Below, one piece after another: positions 1 to 8,767 of a DNA stretch of 64,000 bases. The position numbers and the translations under genes were made by a program. The notes under the pieces are model-generated. The model saw only the letters and a list, made by a program, of their open reading frames with translations. It was not told the DNA's origin and ran no database searches. The DNA is from Bradyrhizobium canariense (lineage in GTDB: Bacteria; Pseudomonadota; Alphaproteobacteria; Rhizobiales; Xanthobacteraceae): NCBI RefSeq assembly GCF_900105125.1, contig NZ_LT629750.1:3100001-3164000 (forward strand), read 5' to 3'. Within the stretch, counting starts at the first letter, position 1; every line of letters starts with the position of its first letter.

Positions 1-37
1 GCAGCTTGAGCGCCGTGAGGACCACTTCGCTACGCAT
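1..37 (-). CDS. ABC transporter ATP-binding subunit (LivF/UrtE type), N-terminal fragment
   Basis: Only the first 12 codons are inside the window. An ATG at 37-35 opens a frame that runs off the edge and overlaps the last 8 bases of the preceding ATPase gene. The operon so far holds one binding protein, two permeases and one ATPase. HAAT-family transporters normally carry a second ATPase in this position, so the fragment is most likely its start. The assignment rests mainly on gene order. Confidence 0.45.
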   Translation of the reverse strand, partial: MRSEVVLTALKL

Positions 38-746
38 GGCCGTGCCCCAGATAAATCGCCGCAACACGTTCATCGGCGACGATTTGCTCGATGGTGCCTT
101 GCGCAAAAATCCGGCCCAGATGCAGGACCGTGACCCGCCTCGCCACCTGCCGGACAAAGCTCATATCGTGCTCAACCGCGAGAATGGTGACGCCATCGGC
201 GTTCAAGGTCTGGACGATCTCACCGGTCGCGAACGTCTCAGCCGGTGACATGCCGGCGGTCGGCTCGTCGAGCAGCAACAGTTTCGGTTTCAGGCTGATC
301 GCCATGCCGATCTCGAGCCATTGCTTCTGGCCGTGGCTGAGATTGCCCGCGAATTGCTCGGCCACCTCACGCAAATGAAGGAAATCAAGCAGCCGGTCAG
401 CCTCCGCATCAAGCGAACCGCCTTCGAGATGATGCTGAAGCGCGATCTCGAGATTTTGCCGCGCACTGAGTGCCTTGAAGATGCCGGGCACCTGAAATTT
501 GACGCTCATGCCGCGCCGGATCCGCTGGAACGACTTCAGCGGAGTGATGTCGTGTCCTGCATAAAAAATGCTGCCGGAGGACGGCGCGTGCTCGCCAAGG
601 ATCAGACGGAACAACGTGCTCTTGCCGGCGCCGTTCGGGCCGATCAGGCAATGAATCTCGCCCTCCTCAAGCGCAAGGTTGACATCCGCGGTGACATGCA
701 GGCCGCCGAAATGCTTGTTGAGACCGCGGGTTTCGAGAATGGACAT
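30..746 (-). CDS. Amide/urea-type ABC transporter ATP-binding protein (LivG/UrtD type)
   Basis: A 238-residue cytoplasmic ATPase of a HAAT importer. The Walker A motif GPNGAGKST lies at residues 36-44, the ABC signature LSHGQ at 136-140, Walker B LLLLDE at 156-161, and the switch histidine at 193. The length is normal for LivG/UrtD. The ATG at 746 overlaps the stop of the upstream permease by one base (TGATG), which implies translational coupling. It should energise uptake together with the second ATPase that starts at the window edge. The frame stays open far upstream inside the permease gene, but the coupled ATG is clearly the real start. Confidence 0.93.
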   Translation of the reverse strand: MSILETRGLNKHFGGLHVTADVNLALEEGEIHCLIGPNGAGKSTLFRLILGEHAPSSGSIFYAGHDITPLKSFQRIRRGMSVKFQVPGIFKALSARQNLEIALQHHLEGGSLDAEADRLLDFLHLREVAEQFAGNLSHGQKQWLEIGMAISLKPKLLLLDEPTAGMSPAETFATGEIVQTLNADGVTILAVEHDMSFVRQVARRVTVLHLGRIFAQGTIEQIVADERVAAIYLGHGHA

Positions 747-1807
747 CAGGCCGCTTCCTTCGGACCATGCCGCATCCGGCCGACGAACCTGGTGAACGTG
801 ACGATCAAACCTTCCGGCGCAATCAGCACCGTCGCGACCAGCAGCAGCCCCATTACGACAAGCGCATACTGGCTGCCATAGATCGTCAGCGCTTGGAACG
901 CCGCCAGCACCGCAAGCGTTCCGATCAGCGTCGCGGTCAGATCGCCGCGGCCACCGACGGCGACCCAGACGATCGGCAACGCCGCCGCCGTAATGCTCAT
1001 GCTCGAAGGCGTGATGTATTGGCCCCATGCCGTGTAGAGCACGCCGCTGAGCCCGGCCATGACAGCGCCGATCACGAACGCCACCAGCTGATACTTGCGT
1101 ACGTCGTAACCCAGCATCTCGGCGCGCTCGGGATTCTCCCGGATCGCCACCAGCACGTTGCCGAATTTGGAGTTCACGAGCATGCGAAGCCCGAGATAGG
1201 TCAGCACCAACAACGTGAGAACGAGATAATAAAGCCCGACATCGGGAAACAGGACAATGGGATGGCCGAACCAGGGCAGCGTCAGCGGCGGCATGCCGTT
1301 CATGCCATTGAAGCCATTCAGGCGCGCGATGCCGATGTGCCATTCGGGACCCGCGGTCTGAGCCATGAAGCGCTCTAACACCAGCGTGACCGAGAGCGTG
1401 ACGATGCCGAGGAAGACACCGCTGATCCGACCGAAGTAAAGAAAATAGCCAAGGACGGCCGCGAACACCGCGGTGCAGGCCAGCGCGGCGATCAGGGCGA
1501 TCAATGTGAAGCCGTAGGCCGCGCCGAAGTTAAGGGTGAGAACGCCGTAGGCATATCCCGATAAACCGAAGAACGCGGTCTGGCCGAAGCTGAGCGTGCC
1601 GCCATAGCCCCAGATCAGGCACAGCCCCAGCGCCATGAACGTCCAGGTGAAGAAGTAGACGGTGTTGCCGACCGTGTAGCCATCCGCCAGCAGCGGATAG
1701 ATTACCGCAACGAGCAGAACCGCGACCGCGGCGACCCAGAACAGCGGACCGCGGCCGAGTGTCTGCGGACCCTGAAGCAGACGGATGAACGGCAAATAGC
1801 GTGTCAT
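746..1807 (-). CDS. Amide/urea-type ABC transporter permease (LivM/UrtC type)
   Basis: A 353-residue polytopic inner-membrane permease of the LivM/UrtC family. It has about ten hydrophobic segments and the conserved loop around RENPERAEMLGY that contacts the ATPase. The chosen ATG (MTRYLPFI) lies 16 bases after the stop of the other permease. A longer reading to 1873 would overlap that gene and begins with non-family sequence. It forms the channel heterodimer with the permease at 1824-2696. Confidence 0.9.
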   Translation of the reverse strand: MTRYLPFIRLLQGPQTLGRGPLFWVAAVAVLLVAVIYPLLADGYTVGNTVYFFTWTFMALGLCLIWGYGGTLSFGQTAFFGLSGYAYGVLTLNFGAAYGFTLIALIAALACTAVFAAVLGYFLYFGRISGVFLGIVTLSVTLVLERFMAQTAGPEWHIGIARLNGFNGMNGMPPLTLPWFGHPIVLFPDVGLYYLVLTLLVLTYLGLRMLVNSKFGNVLVAIRENPERAEMLGYDVRKYQLVAFVIGAVMAGLSGVLYTAWGQYITPSSMSITAAALPIVWVAVGGRGDLTATLIGTLAVLAAFQALTIYGSQYALVVMGLLLVATVLIAPEGLIVTFTRFVGRMRHGPKEAA

Positions 1808-1823
1808 GTCCGAAACCGCTCTC

Positions 1824-2696
1824 TCAACTTCGCTCGCGCAGGATGAAGCCCGAGATGCCTTTTGGCAGCACACGAATAACGACGATGACGGCGATCAGCA
1901 GTCCGATCTGCCCAAACAACTGTCCTTGCCATGACGTCATCGCAGCCTTGACCACGCCGAGCACGGCGCCGGCCGGGGCGGTGCCGAGAAAGATATCGGC
2001 GCCACCGACAACGACCGTGACAAACGCCTCCATGATGAACGTGCTGCCCATGGTCGGCACGATGGTCATGGTCGGCGCATAGAGCCCGCCGACCAATCCC
2101 GCCAGCGCCGCCCCGAGCGCGAAGGTCATGCTGTAGACAAATTTGGTGTCGACGCCCAAGGCCTCGGCCATGTGCGGCAACTGGATCGTCGCCCGGGCGA
2201 GGATCCCGAACTTGGTCTTGTTGAAGGCGAGATATAATCCGACCAGAACCGCCAGAGCGGCGACGATCAGCACCAACCGATAGGTCGAATAGGAATAGGC
2301 GCCGACCGTGAAGCTGCCGAGCGGAACCCCGACGCCCGGCATGCTGGACCCTAATACGATCAGGGTGCCCTGCGTGGCGATCAGGCTCAGTCCCCAGGTC
2401 GCGACGATGGTATCCATCGGCCGGCCATAAAGCTGCCGGACCACAAGGCGCTCGACGACGAGCCCGACCAATCCGGCGGCAAGCGCCCCACAGAGGATGG
2501 CAAGCGGCAGCGGCAGGCCGGCACGTGCGGTCGCTACCGTCACGTAAGCGCCGCACATGATAAATTCGCCATGGGCGAGATTGATCACGCCCATCATGCC
2601 GAAAATAACCGCGAGCCCGCACGCGGCCAGCACCAGAAATGCGAAGGCATCGCCGCATTGGTAGAGGAATCCGAACAGCGAACTCAGGAAGTCCAT
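1824..2696 (-). CDS. Amide/urea-type ABC transporter permease (LivH/UrtB type)
   Basis: A 290-residue polytopic permease of the LivH/UrtB family. It shows the N-terminal GVINLAHGEF element and the GRPMDTIVATWG loop typical of this subfamily. It lies 117 bases downstream of the binding-protein gene, the only sizeable gap in the operon, and that gap holds a strong stem-loop. Together with the LivM-type partner it forms the membrane pore. Confidence 0.92.
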   Translation of the reverse strand: MDFLSSLFGFLYQCGDAFAFLVLAACGLAVIFGMMGVINLAHGEFIMCGAYVTVATARAGLPLPLAILCGALAAGLVGLVVERLVVRQLYGRPMDTIVATWGLSLIATQGTLIVLGSSMPGVGVPLGSFTVGAYSYSTYRLVLIVAALAVLVGLYLAFNKTKFGILARATIQLPHMAEALGVDTKFVYSMTFALGAALAGLVGGLYAPTMTIVPTMGSTFIMEAFVTVVVGGADIFLGTAPAGAVLGVVKAAMTSWQGQLFGQIGLLIAVIVVIRVLPKGISGFILRERS

Positions 2697-2773
2697 TCAA
2701 GGCCTCGCAGGGTGAAGAGGATACTCTTCCGGGTCATCAATAGGCGAAGCCTCGATGAGGATATGTTGCCAAG

Positions 2774-2806
2774 GAGATCGAGGGACGGCAATCGCCCCTC
2801 GATCTC
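2774..2806 (-). other. Intercistronic stem-loop between binding-protein and permease genes
   Basis: Perfect 11-bp arms (2774-2784 and 2796-2806) enclose an 11-base loop and begin 8 bases after the binding-protein stop codon. No T-run follows, so it is not a classical terminator. In ABC operons such hairpins commonly protect the upstream mRNA, giving excess binding protein over permease. That role is inferred here. Confidence 0.7.
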
Positions 2807-2813
2807 GCGGCCA

Positions 2814-4055
2814 TCAGGTCTTCGGCGGCGGATTGCTGGGTGTGTATTGCTCCATCGGATCCTTCTTGGTGAGGTCACATCCGGCATCGCCAAGCCAATA
2901 CGGCTTGATATCGTTCCAGACTTTCGGGAACGTGATCGAATGATCTTCACCGACCCTCGCCATGTAGATCGTATGTGAGACGTGCTGGCTCTTCGGGTCT
3001 ATGCAGACCTTGCCTTCCGGCGCGTTGACACAGACGTCTCCCTTGGCGATCACGGCGCGCAAATCGGCCCGCTTGGTCGAACCGTTGGCCCGCTCGACCA
3101 TCTGCTTGTACAGATAGACGGCGTGGTAGGAGTTTTCGGCTTCCTGATTGATGTAAGGCTCGTTCGGGAATTTCGCCTTCCACTTCGCCACGAATGCCTT
3201 GCTCTCCGGTGTATCGACTTCCTCGATATAGTTCACCGTCGCGTACATATTGGCGAGGCTCGGCGGCTTGAAGCGCTTGTGCTCGTAGCCCTGGCCGACA
3301 TTGACCGAGCTGCCCATCGGGATCTTCAGGTTCGCCGCGGCGGCCTGCTCATAGTAGGATGCCTGCGCGGTGCCGACGAGCAAGGTGATCAGCACATCCG
3401 GTTTGACCTTCTGGATATTCTGGATGGTCTGCGAGAACTGCGACACACCAAGCGGAATGAACTCTTCGCCGACCATTTCGCCGCCGTTCTGCTTGACGAT
3501 CATGCGTACCCATTCGGCCGAGATCTGGCCGAAATTATAATCGGCGGCGATGGTGTAGACGCGCTTGCCGTATTTTTCCATCATCCACGGGATCAGCGTC
3601 GAGAACTGCTGTTCCGGAACCGCGCCGGTGACGACCATATGGCCGTCGCAGACGCCGCCTTCGTACTGGTTGTTATAGAAGGCAAAGCCATCGAGCTGAT
3701 CGACGATCGGGCGATAGGCTTCGCGCGAGGCGCTGGAAAATCCAGCGAACACCACGTCGACCTTGTCGCGTTGGAGCACGCGGCGCATGAATTCCTGGTA
3801 GCGGGTGTTGTCTGATTGCGTATCGTAGATGACCAGCTCGAGCTTGCGCCCGGCGATGCCGCCGGCAGCATTGATTTCGTCGGTGGCGAGCTGGATGCCA
3901 TGCACCTTTCCGATGGTAGCGAGCGCGAAGTCGCCCGATTGATCTTCAAGGACACCGAGCTTGATCGGGTCCGCCGCGTAGGCCGAGCCTGCAGCAAGCA
4001 AGCCGGCTCCGATGAGGGACACGGCACGCGCCCCCCTCGCAATACGTTCTAGCAT
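2814..4055 (-). CDS. Periplasmic substrate-binding protein for amides/urea (Peripla_BP_5 type)
   Basis: A 413-residue periplasmic binding protein of the UrtA/FmdD/AmiC branch. A Sec signal peptide occupies about residues 1-27 and ends SAYA-ADP. The mature part has the type I periplasmic fold: a DQSGDFA ligand-loop start, INAAGGIAGRKLELV, and the NNQYEGG and AADYNFG segments of the amide/urea branch. Four cysteines near the C-terminus (GDVCVN, GKVCID, DAGCDL and the earlier GGVCDG) may form disulfides. It lies 18 bases after amiR in the same operon, so short-chain amides or urea are the likely ligands. Substrate is not provable from sequence alone. Confidence 0.88.
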   Translation of the reverse strand: MLERIARGARAVSLIGAGLLAAGSAYAADPIKLGVLEDQSGDFALATIGKVHGIQLATDEINAAGGIAGRKLELVIYDTQSDNTRYQEFMRRVLQRDKVDVVFAGFSSASREAYRPIVDQLDGFAFYNNQYEGGVCDGHMVVTGAVPEQQFSTLIPWMMEKYGKRVYTIAADYNFGQISAEWVRMIVKQNGGEMVGEEFIPLGVSQFSQTIQNIQKVKPDVLITLLVGTAQASYYEQAAAANLKIPMGSSVNVGQGYEHKRFKPPSLANMYATVNYIEEVDTPESKAFVAKWKAKFPNEPYINQEAENSYHAVYLYKQMVERANGSTKRADLRAVIAKGDVCVNAPEGKVCIDPKSQHVSHTIYMARVGEDHSITFPKVWNDIKPYWLGDAGCDLTKKDPMEQYTPSNPPPKT

Positions 4056-4073
4056 CTGACTCTCCTCTTGGGT

Positions 4074-4721
4074 TTAGTCGGCGAGTTTTCTCCTCAGGAC
4101 GAATTCGCCGCGTTCTTGCCCGTCTGACGACCGGGCCAAGTCTTTGCACAGCTCCTCCATCGTCTGACGCGTTCTCATGCTGCGTCGACGAAGCAGTTCG
4201 TAGGCCGCGTCATCGTCGATGCCGTAGTCCGACATCGTCCGGATGATTGCTTTGACCACGTCCCGCCGACTTCGGCGGCGGCGCTCCTGATCCTCCAGCA
4301 GCGTTTCCAGATGCCGATGGCGGCGATATTCGTTGATCCCGACAAACAGCGCGGGATAGACCGCCGCAGTGTGGACGGGCTTTCGAAGAAACGATGTGGC
4401 GCCCGCCCTCATCAGGGCTTTGAGGCGGCTGGGGGCACTGACACCGAGCAGCCCAATGACCGGCGCCGGCGGCAGTCCACCGATCGCGCTGAGCGGAAGC
4501 ACCGCCCCATCGCTGATGTCACCGTCAACGAAAATGATATTGCGGTCCGGCTGAAGCTTTGCGAGATCGATCGCTGCGATGCTTCCGACAATATCGTCGG
4601 GACTGGTAGTGACGCCGAGCCGATCCAGCGAGGTCGTCAACACATCGAGCGACGACGCCCGATCCGTCACCACGATGGCGCGGCCGCCGCTGAAATTCTG
4701 GAGCAACCTCGGCTCTGTCAT
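4074..4721 (-). CDS. amiR: AmiR-type ANTAR antitermination regulator
   Basis: A 215-residue protein with an N-terminal receiver-like domain (about residues 12-130) lacking a clean phosphoacceptor pocket, a coiled-coil linker (HLETLLEDQERRRRSRR) and a C-terminal ANTAR RNA-binding domain (about 150-205: MSDYGIDDDAAYELLRR followed by TRQTMEEL). In Pseudomonas, AmiR binds leader RNA and prevents termination unless held by AmiC. The ATG overlaps the amiC stop by 4 bases (ATGA), matching the known amiC-amiR coupling. No amidase gene is visible beside it, so here it probably controls the transport operon itself or a distant amidase. Confidence 0.9.
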   Translation of the reverse strand: MTEPRLLQNFSGGRAIVVTDRASSLDVLTTSLDRLGVTTSPDDIVGSIAAIDLAKLQPDRNIIFVDGDISDGAVLPLSAIGGLPPAPVIGLLGVSAPSRLKALMRAGATSFLRKPVHTAAVYPALFVGINEYRRHRHLETLLEDQERRRRSRRDVVKAIIRTMSDYGIDDDAAYELLRRRSMRTRQTMEELCKDLARSSDGQERGEFVLRRKLAD

Positions 4722-5875
4722 GACACCAGCCTCAGCGAGGGAGCGGTCGCAGCTTCGAACCGCGAAGAATTATGCACGAGGTAAGGGTCCGGTCGAACCG
4801 GCGCACGAGCTTCGCTGACCAGGTCGAACCTCGCGTTGCGGTTCGAACGACCGATCCGCGGCGTCAAATAGGCGTGGAAGGTCTGCTCGTCGATCCAGAC
4901 TTCGCCCTGCGGCGCGTCGAGATGCGGCTGCCGGACGAGCTCCGTCTTGACCGCGCGCGGGTCGCCGGTCCCGGCGGCCGCGGCTGCCCGCGCCAGAAGC
5001 CACGCGGCGTTATAGGACGCCTCCGCATCGGCGGACGCAGTCGGCCCATCCGGAAACCGCACTTGGTAGGCATCGAGAAATCGCCGGTTGGCAGCGCTTT
5101 CAATCGAGCAAAAATACACGCTCGAACTCAAATGACCATCGACGGCGTCTTCTCCGATCGCTTGCAGCTCGGGTTCGGACAGCGAGCAGCTCGCCACGGG
5201 AATTTCCCGTGCCTGGTCGATCCCGCGTGCGCGGCACGCCGTCCTGAACTCACGGAAGAACTGATAGGCCGAGGTGCCGATCAGAGTCAGGAACACGAAC
5301 GAAGGACGTGCTTCGATGATCGCCTCGATCGCCTGGTGGAAATCCGTTTCACCGAGGGCAAAATAGCGTTCGGCCAGCACAGAACCCTGGCGCGCGGTGA
5401 CACTCTCGCGCAGGATGCGGTTGTTTTCCCAGGCCCAGATGTAATTAGAGCCGACGCAGTATGCGCGATGGCCGTGGTGCGTCAGCAGGTATTCGACCAG
5501 CGGCAACACATGCTGGTTTGGCGCAGCACCGGTGTAGATGACGTTGGTGGAGCTCTCGAAGCCCTCGTAGTGCGAAGGATACCACAGCAGAGCGTCGTGC
5601 TTCTCGAACAGGGGGATGACTTCCTTGCGCGATAATGACGTGTAGCAACCGACGACGTGTCGGAAGTTGCGTTCCAGCAATCTGGCCGTGAGTGCGGAGT
5701 ATTGCGAGAGGTCGCCGCCGGGATTGAGGACGGTCGGCTCAAAGCGAACGCCGAGCCCGGAGGCGTTTATCTGATCCGCGGCAAGCAGGGCGCCATTGAG
5801 CATCGAGCGCGCGACCAGCTCGTATGAGCCCGTCGAGGAGAAGAGATAACCGACCTGAAGATCCTGCAGCGCCAT
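4718..5875 (-). CDS. amiC: AmiC-type amide sensor, negative regulator of AmiR
   Basis: A 385-residue cytoplasmic homologue of periplasmic binding proteins with no signal peptide. It matches Pseudomonas AmiC along its length: the VGYLFSSTG start, NPGGDLSQY, VGCYTSLSRKEVIP, YPSHYEGFE, GAAPNQ, a SASADAEASYNAAW helix and DAPQGEVWID near the end. AmiC sequesters AmiR and releases it when amides bind. The start was set at the ATG at 5875; an upstream TTG at 5887 is possible. It is the first gene of the minus-strand operon. Confidence 0.92.
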   Translation of the reverse strand: MALQDLQVGYLFSSTGSYELVARSMLNGALLAADQINASGLGVRFEPTVLNPGGDLSQYSALTARLLERNFRHVVGCYTSLSRKEVIPLFEKHDALLWYPSHYEGFESSTNVIYTGAAPNQHVLPLVEYLLTHHGHRAYCVGSNYIWAWENNRILRESVTARQGSVLAERYFALGETDFHQAIEAIIEARPSFVFLTLIGTSAYQFFREFRTACRARGIDQAREIPVASCSLSEPELQAIGEDAVDGHLSSSVYFCSIESAANRRFLDAYQVRFPDGPTASADAEASYNAAWLLARAAAAAGTGDPRAVKTELVRQPHLDAPQGEVWIDEQTFHAYLTPRIGRSNRNARFDLVSEARAPVRPDPYLVHNSSRFEAATAPSLRLVS

Positions 5876-6212
5876 GAATCTACCCAACGCAACAAGCCCG
5901 CTAGTCCAGGGCCCCGGCGAAAACTGTGCCGTCAGAAGGATGTTTGCAAATTGGGTGGCGCCGCTTCGGGCATCTTTGCCCAGCGCCTATTTCGAAGGCT
6001 CGCCCGACAGCGCTAACCTGTCAAGACTAAATTTATTTCCGGACGGCGCATTTCGAAAAAAACCAATTCGAAAGTTTCCAAACGCAGCGTTTGTAAGCAC
6101 CATGTGCAAATTGTGAGCGCCAGACGATCAAGGAAACGGCATCGATGGCGAATGCGCGGCTGCGGACGCTCGCAAGTCCGCAACCACGCTTCACGGATTT
6201 AGCCGGCCATCG
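5876..6212. promoter_or_regulatory. Leader/promoter region of the amiC operon
   Basis: No gene is seen. On the minus strand it holds a consensus-like -35 TTGACA (6024-6019) without a good -10 at standard spacing. It also has a 15-base inverted repeat (6079-6093, CAAACG arms) and a second TTCGAA-based inverted repeat flanking a run of seven Ts near 6056-6062. Hairpin plus T-run arrangements are what an AmiR-type antiterminator acts on, but the spacing is loose and the role is inferred. Confidence 0.35.
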
Positions 6213-6968
6213 TCAAACCGCTTTGGTGAGAGCGCCATCGATAATCAGATTGGTGCCAGAAATCCGACTGGCAATCGGGCTTGCGACAAACACCACGCCG
6301 GCAGCGACTTCCTGCGCCGTGCCCATCCGGCCAGTCGGGTTGAGTGACATCGCCAGCTTGTACAGATCCGGCGAGCCATTCTCGATATTCTGCCAGATGC
6401 CGCCTTCGAAATAGGTGTTGCCGGGCGACACGGCGTTGACGCGAATCCCTTTGGCGATCAGTTGGTTGCTAAGCCCTTTGGCATAATGAATCAGCGCCGC
6501 CTTGAAGGCGCCATAGGAGCCGGCAGCAAAATCGATCTCGAAGCCGGACACGCTGGAGACGATCACGATCGACGCCGATTTGGATTTCTCCAGGAAGGGC
6601 AGCGCCGCCGCAACGGAATTTACCGTGTGCATCATGTCGACGCGAAACGAATTTTCCCACGTTTCCGGCGTGTTGCCGACGGCCAACGCGCTGACATTGC
6701 AAACGAGGATGTCGATGCCGCCAAGCGCTGCAGCAGCGCCTTCGACCCATTGTTGCAGTGCCACAGGATCGGCGACATCAACCGCGGCGCCCCATGCCAC
6801 GACGCCTTTGGCGGCGAGCGACTTAACGACGCCGCTCACCTGCTCGGCGTTGCGGGCGCAGATCGCAACATTGGCGCCTTCCGCCGCGAACAATTCCGCT
6901 ACCGCAAGACCAATTCCCTTGCTGCCGCCGGTCACCAGCACATTCTTGCCTTTTAACCCGAGGTCCAT
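6213..6968 (-). CDS. SDR family NAD(P)-dependent oxidoreductase
   Basis: A 251-residue classical short-chain dehydrogenase. The Rossmann nucleotide-binding TGGSKGIG lies at about residues 13-20, and the catalytic S139/Y152/K156 set sits in SSVSGF...SYGAFK. NVSA replaces the usual NNAG, and PGN follows strand 6. The C-terminus (ISGTNLIIDGA) is typical. The ATG at 6968 is preceded by AAGAGA; a TTG at 6998 would add ten residues without family support. Substrate is unknown. It is separate from the amide operon by strand-matched but long spacing. Confidence 0.88.
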   Translation of the reverse strand: MDLGLKGKNVLVTGGSKGIGLAVAELFAAEGANVAICARNAEQVSGVVKSLAAKGVVAWGAAVDVADPVALQQWVEGAAAALGGIDILVCNVSALAVGNTPETWENSFRVDMMHTVNSVAAALPFLEKSKSASIVIVSSVSGFEIDFAAGSYGAFKAALIHYAKGLSNQLIAKGIRVNAVSPGNTYFEGGIWQNIENGSPDLYKLAMSLNPTGRMGTAQEVAAGVVFVASPIASRISGTNLIIDGALTKAV

Positions 6969-7410
6969 GTTCTGATCTCTTGTTGCGAAACCGTTCAACT
7001 TGCAGAGGCAGATTCATCACCGATCTGCTGCGAAATTGCAAATTTCATTCCAAAGATTGCTGGCCGCGGCCGGGCCTTCGAATCAGACAGCGAATTAAAT
7101 CCACGTTCTGTGTTTACCCAACCGTCAGTGAACGGACTTCATCAGCGTGAGTTCCTAATCGTTGGCGTGAGGGCGACACGAGCGGTGACCTCGCTGCGAT
7201 GAACAGATTGAGGGGCGCGGTTTTTCAAAACGCAGTGGCCTCTATATCATATCAACCTGGGCCCGTCGCGAATTCCCCACCGCCACCACGCGCTGCTCGA
7301 TTATTGCAAGCGACTCGGGTGCTGCTAACGCTGAAAAAAGAGAAGGCGCGAAATTACGGCCAACACCACGCGGAGCGGGCCGCATCTCCCTCTTCCGAAC
7401 ATTCGTGCGA
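6969..7410. other. Intergenic region
   Basis: It carries the SDR promoter side and the 3' flank of the DUF3313 gene. Small open frames here lack ribosome sites and family resemblance. Nothing else is recognised. Confidence 0.5.
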
Positions 7411-8274
7411 TTACGGCTTGTTCCCAGCCGGCGCCCCGTCGTCGGACCAATCCGGCGGCAAGCCGACATGTCCTGCGATTATACCGCCGACGCCGGGATT
7501 CTTGCCGAATGCCTCGCAAGCCGAGTATTTGGGCTTGCCGCCGAGCGACGCCCCGATCGCCTGCAACGACGGCGCGCTCGGCATCTTCCCAAACGGGCTG
7601 CTGCCGGTGACAAGCAGTTTGCTGAAGTCTCCGCCAAAAGTAGTCGCAAGATCATAAGCATCTCCCGCTGTCGAGACCCGGGGTGTGCTCGTGAACGAAT
7701 CCGCGCCGCGCGCCCAGATCATGGCAGCCTGCTGCTTTCCTGTTGCGTCTTGCGCCTCCGCCTCAAGTGTCAGACTTCCCAGTCCAACCGGAATGCGCGG
7801 AACTGGAGCGGGTACACCAAGCGCTGTGGGAACGATCGATACGACCTTGGAGGCACCGGCCGCAACTTCGTTCGTGGCGGTCGCTTGAGTAACCACGGCG
7901 TAAACCGTCAGGTCCGCCGGCTCATTGGCTTCAACAATCCGAAAGCGCTCGCTTAGACCGATGCACAGTGAGCGGTTGGCAGAATTGGCAACCAGCCTGC
8001 GCTGCTTTTCCGAAAGTACCGGCGATGCAGCTTCCGAGAACGCGGTGGGAATGATCCGCACCGTCTTCGCTGCGAGGACGCCATCCTTGTTAACGCGAAC
8101 GAGCGATTTCGTCAGCACGCCGTCTGACGGCGTCAGGTCGTCATAGGACGACAATGAACCTCCGCGGATCATTGGCGCGTCGGCGCAGCCGGACAACAGG
8201 CTCGTCACCCAGACGAGCGCGGCGAACACTCGTCTCTTTCCTGCTGACCGGGCTAACAAAACGCGTATCCGCAA
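7411..8274 (-). CDS. DUF3313-family lipoprotein
   Basis: A protein of up to 287 residues with a lipobox (LLSGC) near residue 29, so probably an outer-membrane-anchored or periplasmic lipoprotein. The mature sequence matches DUF3313 in its SYDDLTPSDG start and the PADLTVYAVVTQATATNE segment; function is unknown. The start is uncertain. The longest reading begins with TTG at 8274, another TTG is at 8259, and a GTG at 8229 has a purine-rich upstream site but leaves an uncharged signal peptide. The C-terminal Cys-containing tail (YSACEAFGKNPG) is unusual. Confidence 0.75.
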   Translation of the reverse strand: MRIRVLLARSAGKRRVFAALVWVTSLLSGCADAPMIRGGSLSSYDDLTPSDGVLTKSLVRVNKDGVLAAKTVRIIPTAFSEAASPVLSEKQRRLVANSANRSLCIGLSERFRIVEANEPADLTVYAVVTQATATNEVAAGASKVVSIVPTALGVPAPVPRIPVGLGSLTLEAEAQDATGKQQAAMIWARGADSFTSTPRVSTAGDAYDLATTFGGDFSKLLVTGSSPFGKMPSAPSLQAIGASLGGKPKYSACEAFGKNPGVGGIIAGHVGLPPDWSDDGAPAGNKP

Positions 8275-8299
8275 CGTCCGGGCGCATCGATCAGATATG

Positions 8300-8566
8300 T
8301 CATCTCGGCGGTGGCCCGGATTGAGCGAACAAGGCCAAGCATTGCAGGGGCAGCTTCTCTCTCTTTTCCTCGACGCAATGGCGGAACGCCGCGCGATCCG
8401 GAGGGTATCCGGGGTCGCAAAGCTTGAGGGCTGCGTTGCGGCACATCAGTCGGACGTCGTCCCCGACCTCAGACATTTGGGGACTTGATCCCTGTGGCTG
8501 CTGAGCCAGAGCCGGCCCGGCCGGCGGCAGAGCATAAATCATGAACACGAACAGAAGCTTCCGCAT
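8300..8566 (-). CDS. Small exported Cys-containing protein
   Basis: An 88-residue protein preceded by a strong ribosome site (CGGAGG, then ATG). It has a Sec signal peptide ending ALAQQ and four cysteines in the mature part (LMCRNAALKLC, RHCVEE, LQCLALF), suggesting disulfides in the periplasm. It resembles the short cysteine-rich-repeat exported proteins common in Bradyrhizobium. Function unknown. Confidence 0.7.
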   Translation of the reverse strand: MRKLLFVFMIYALPPAGPALAQQPQGSSPQMSEVGDDVRLMCRNAALKLCDPGYPPDRAAFRHCVEEKREKLPLQCLALFAQSGPPPR

Positions 8567-8767
8567 GGTATTCCTCCGGTGAACCGCTGCGGCACGATAA
8601 ATCCCGGACGAGGGTGTGCGGATTAAGTGATGTTAAGAAATGTTTCTCTCGGAGTGTGCCCAACAATCGTCAGATGGAGACGCAATCCTTAGCAAAACTT
8701 TATATTTTCCGGGTGATCCGAGGCCACCGGGACCTGCTAGATTCATCTAATGGCCCTACAGGACTTC

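Noticed and set aside
5876..6212. Sigma54 promoter upstream of amiC
   Set aside because: GC/GG pairs on the minus strand have 12-base rather than 10-base spacing; no site fits the -24/-12 rule.
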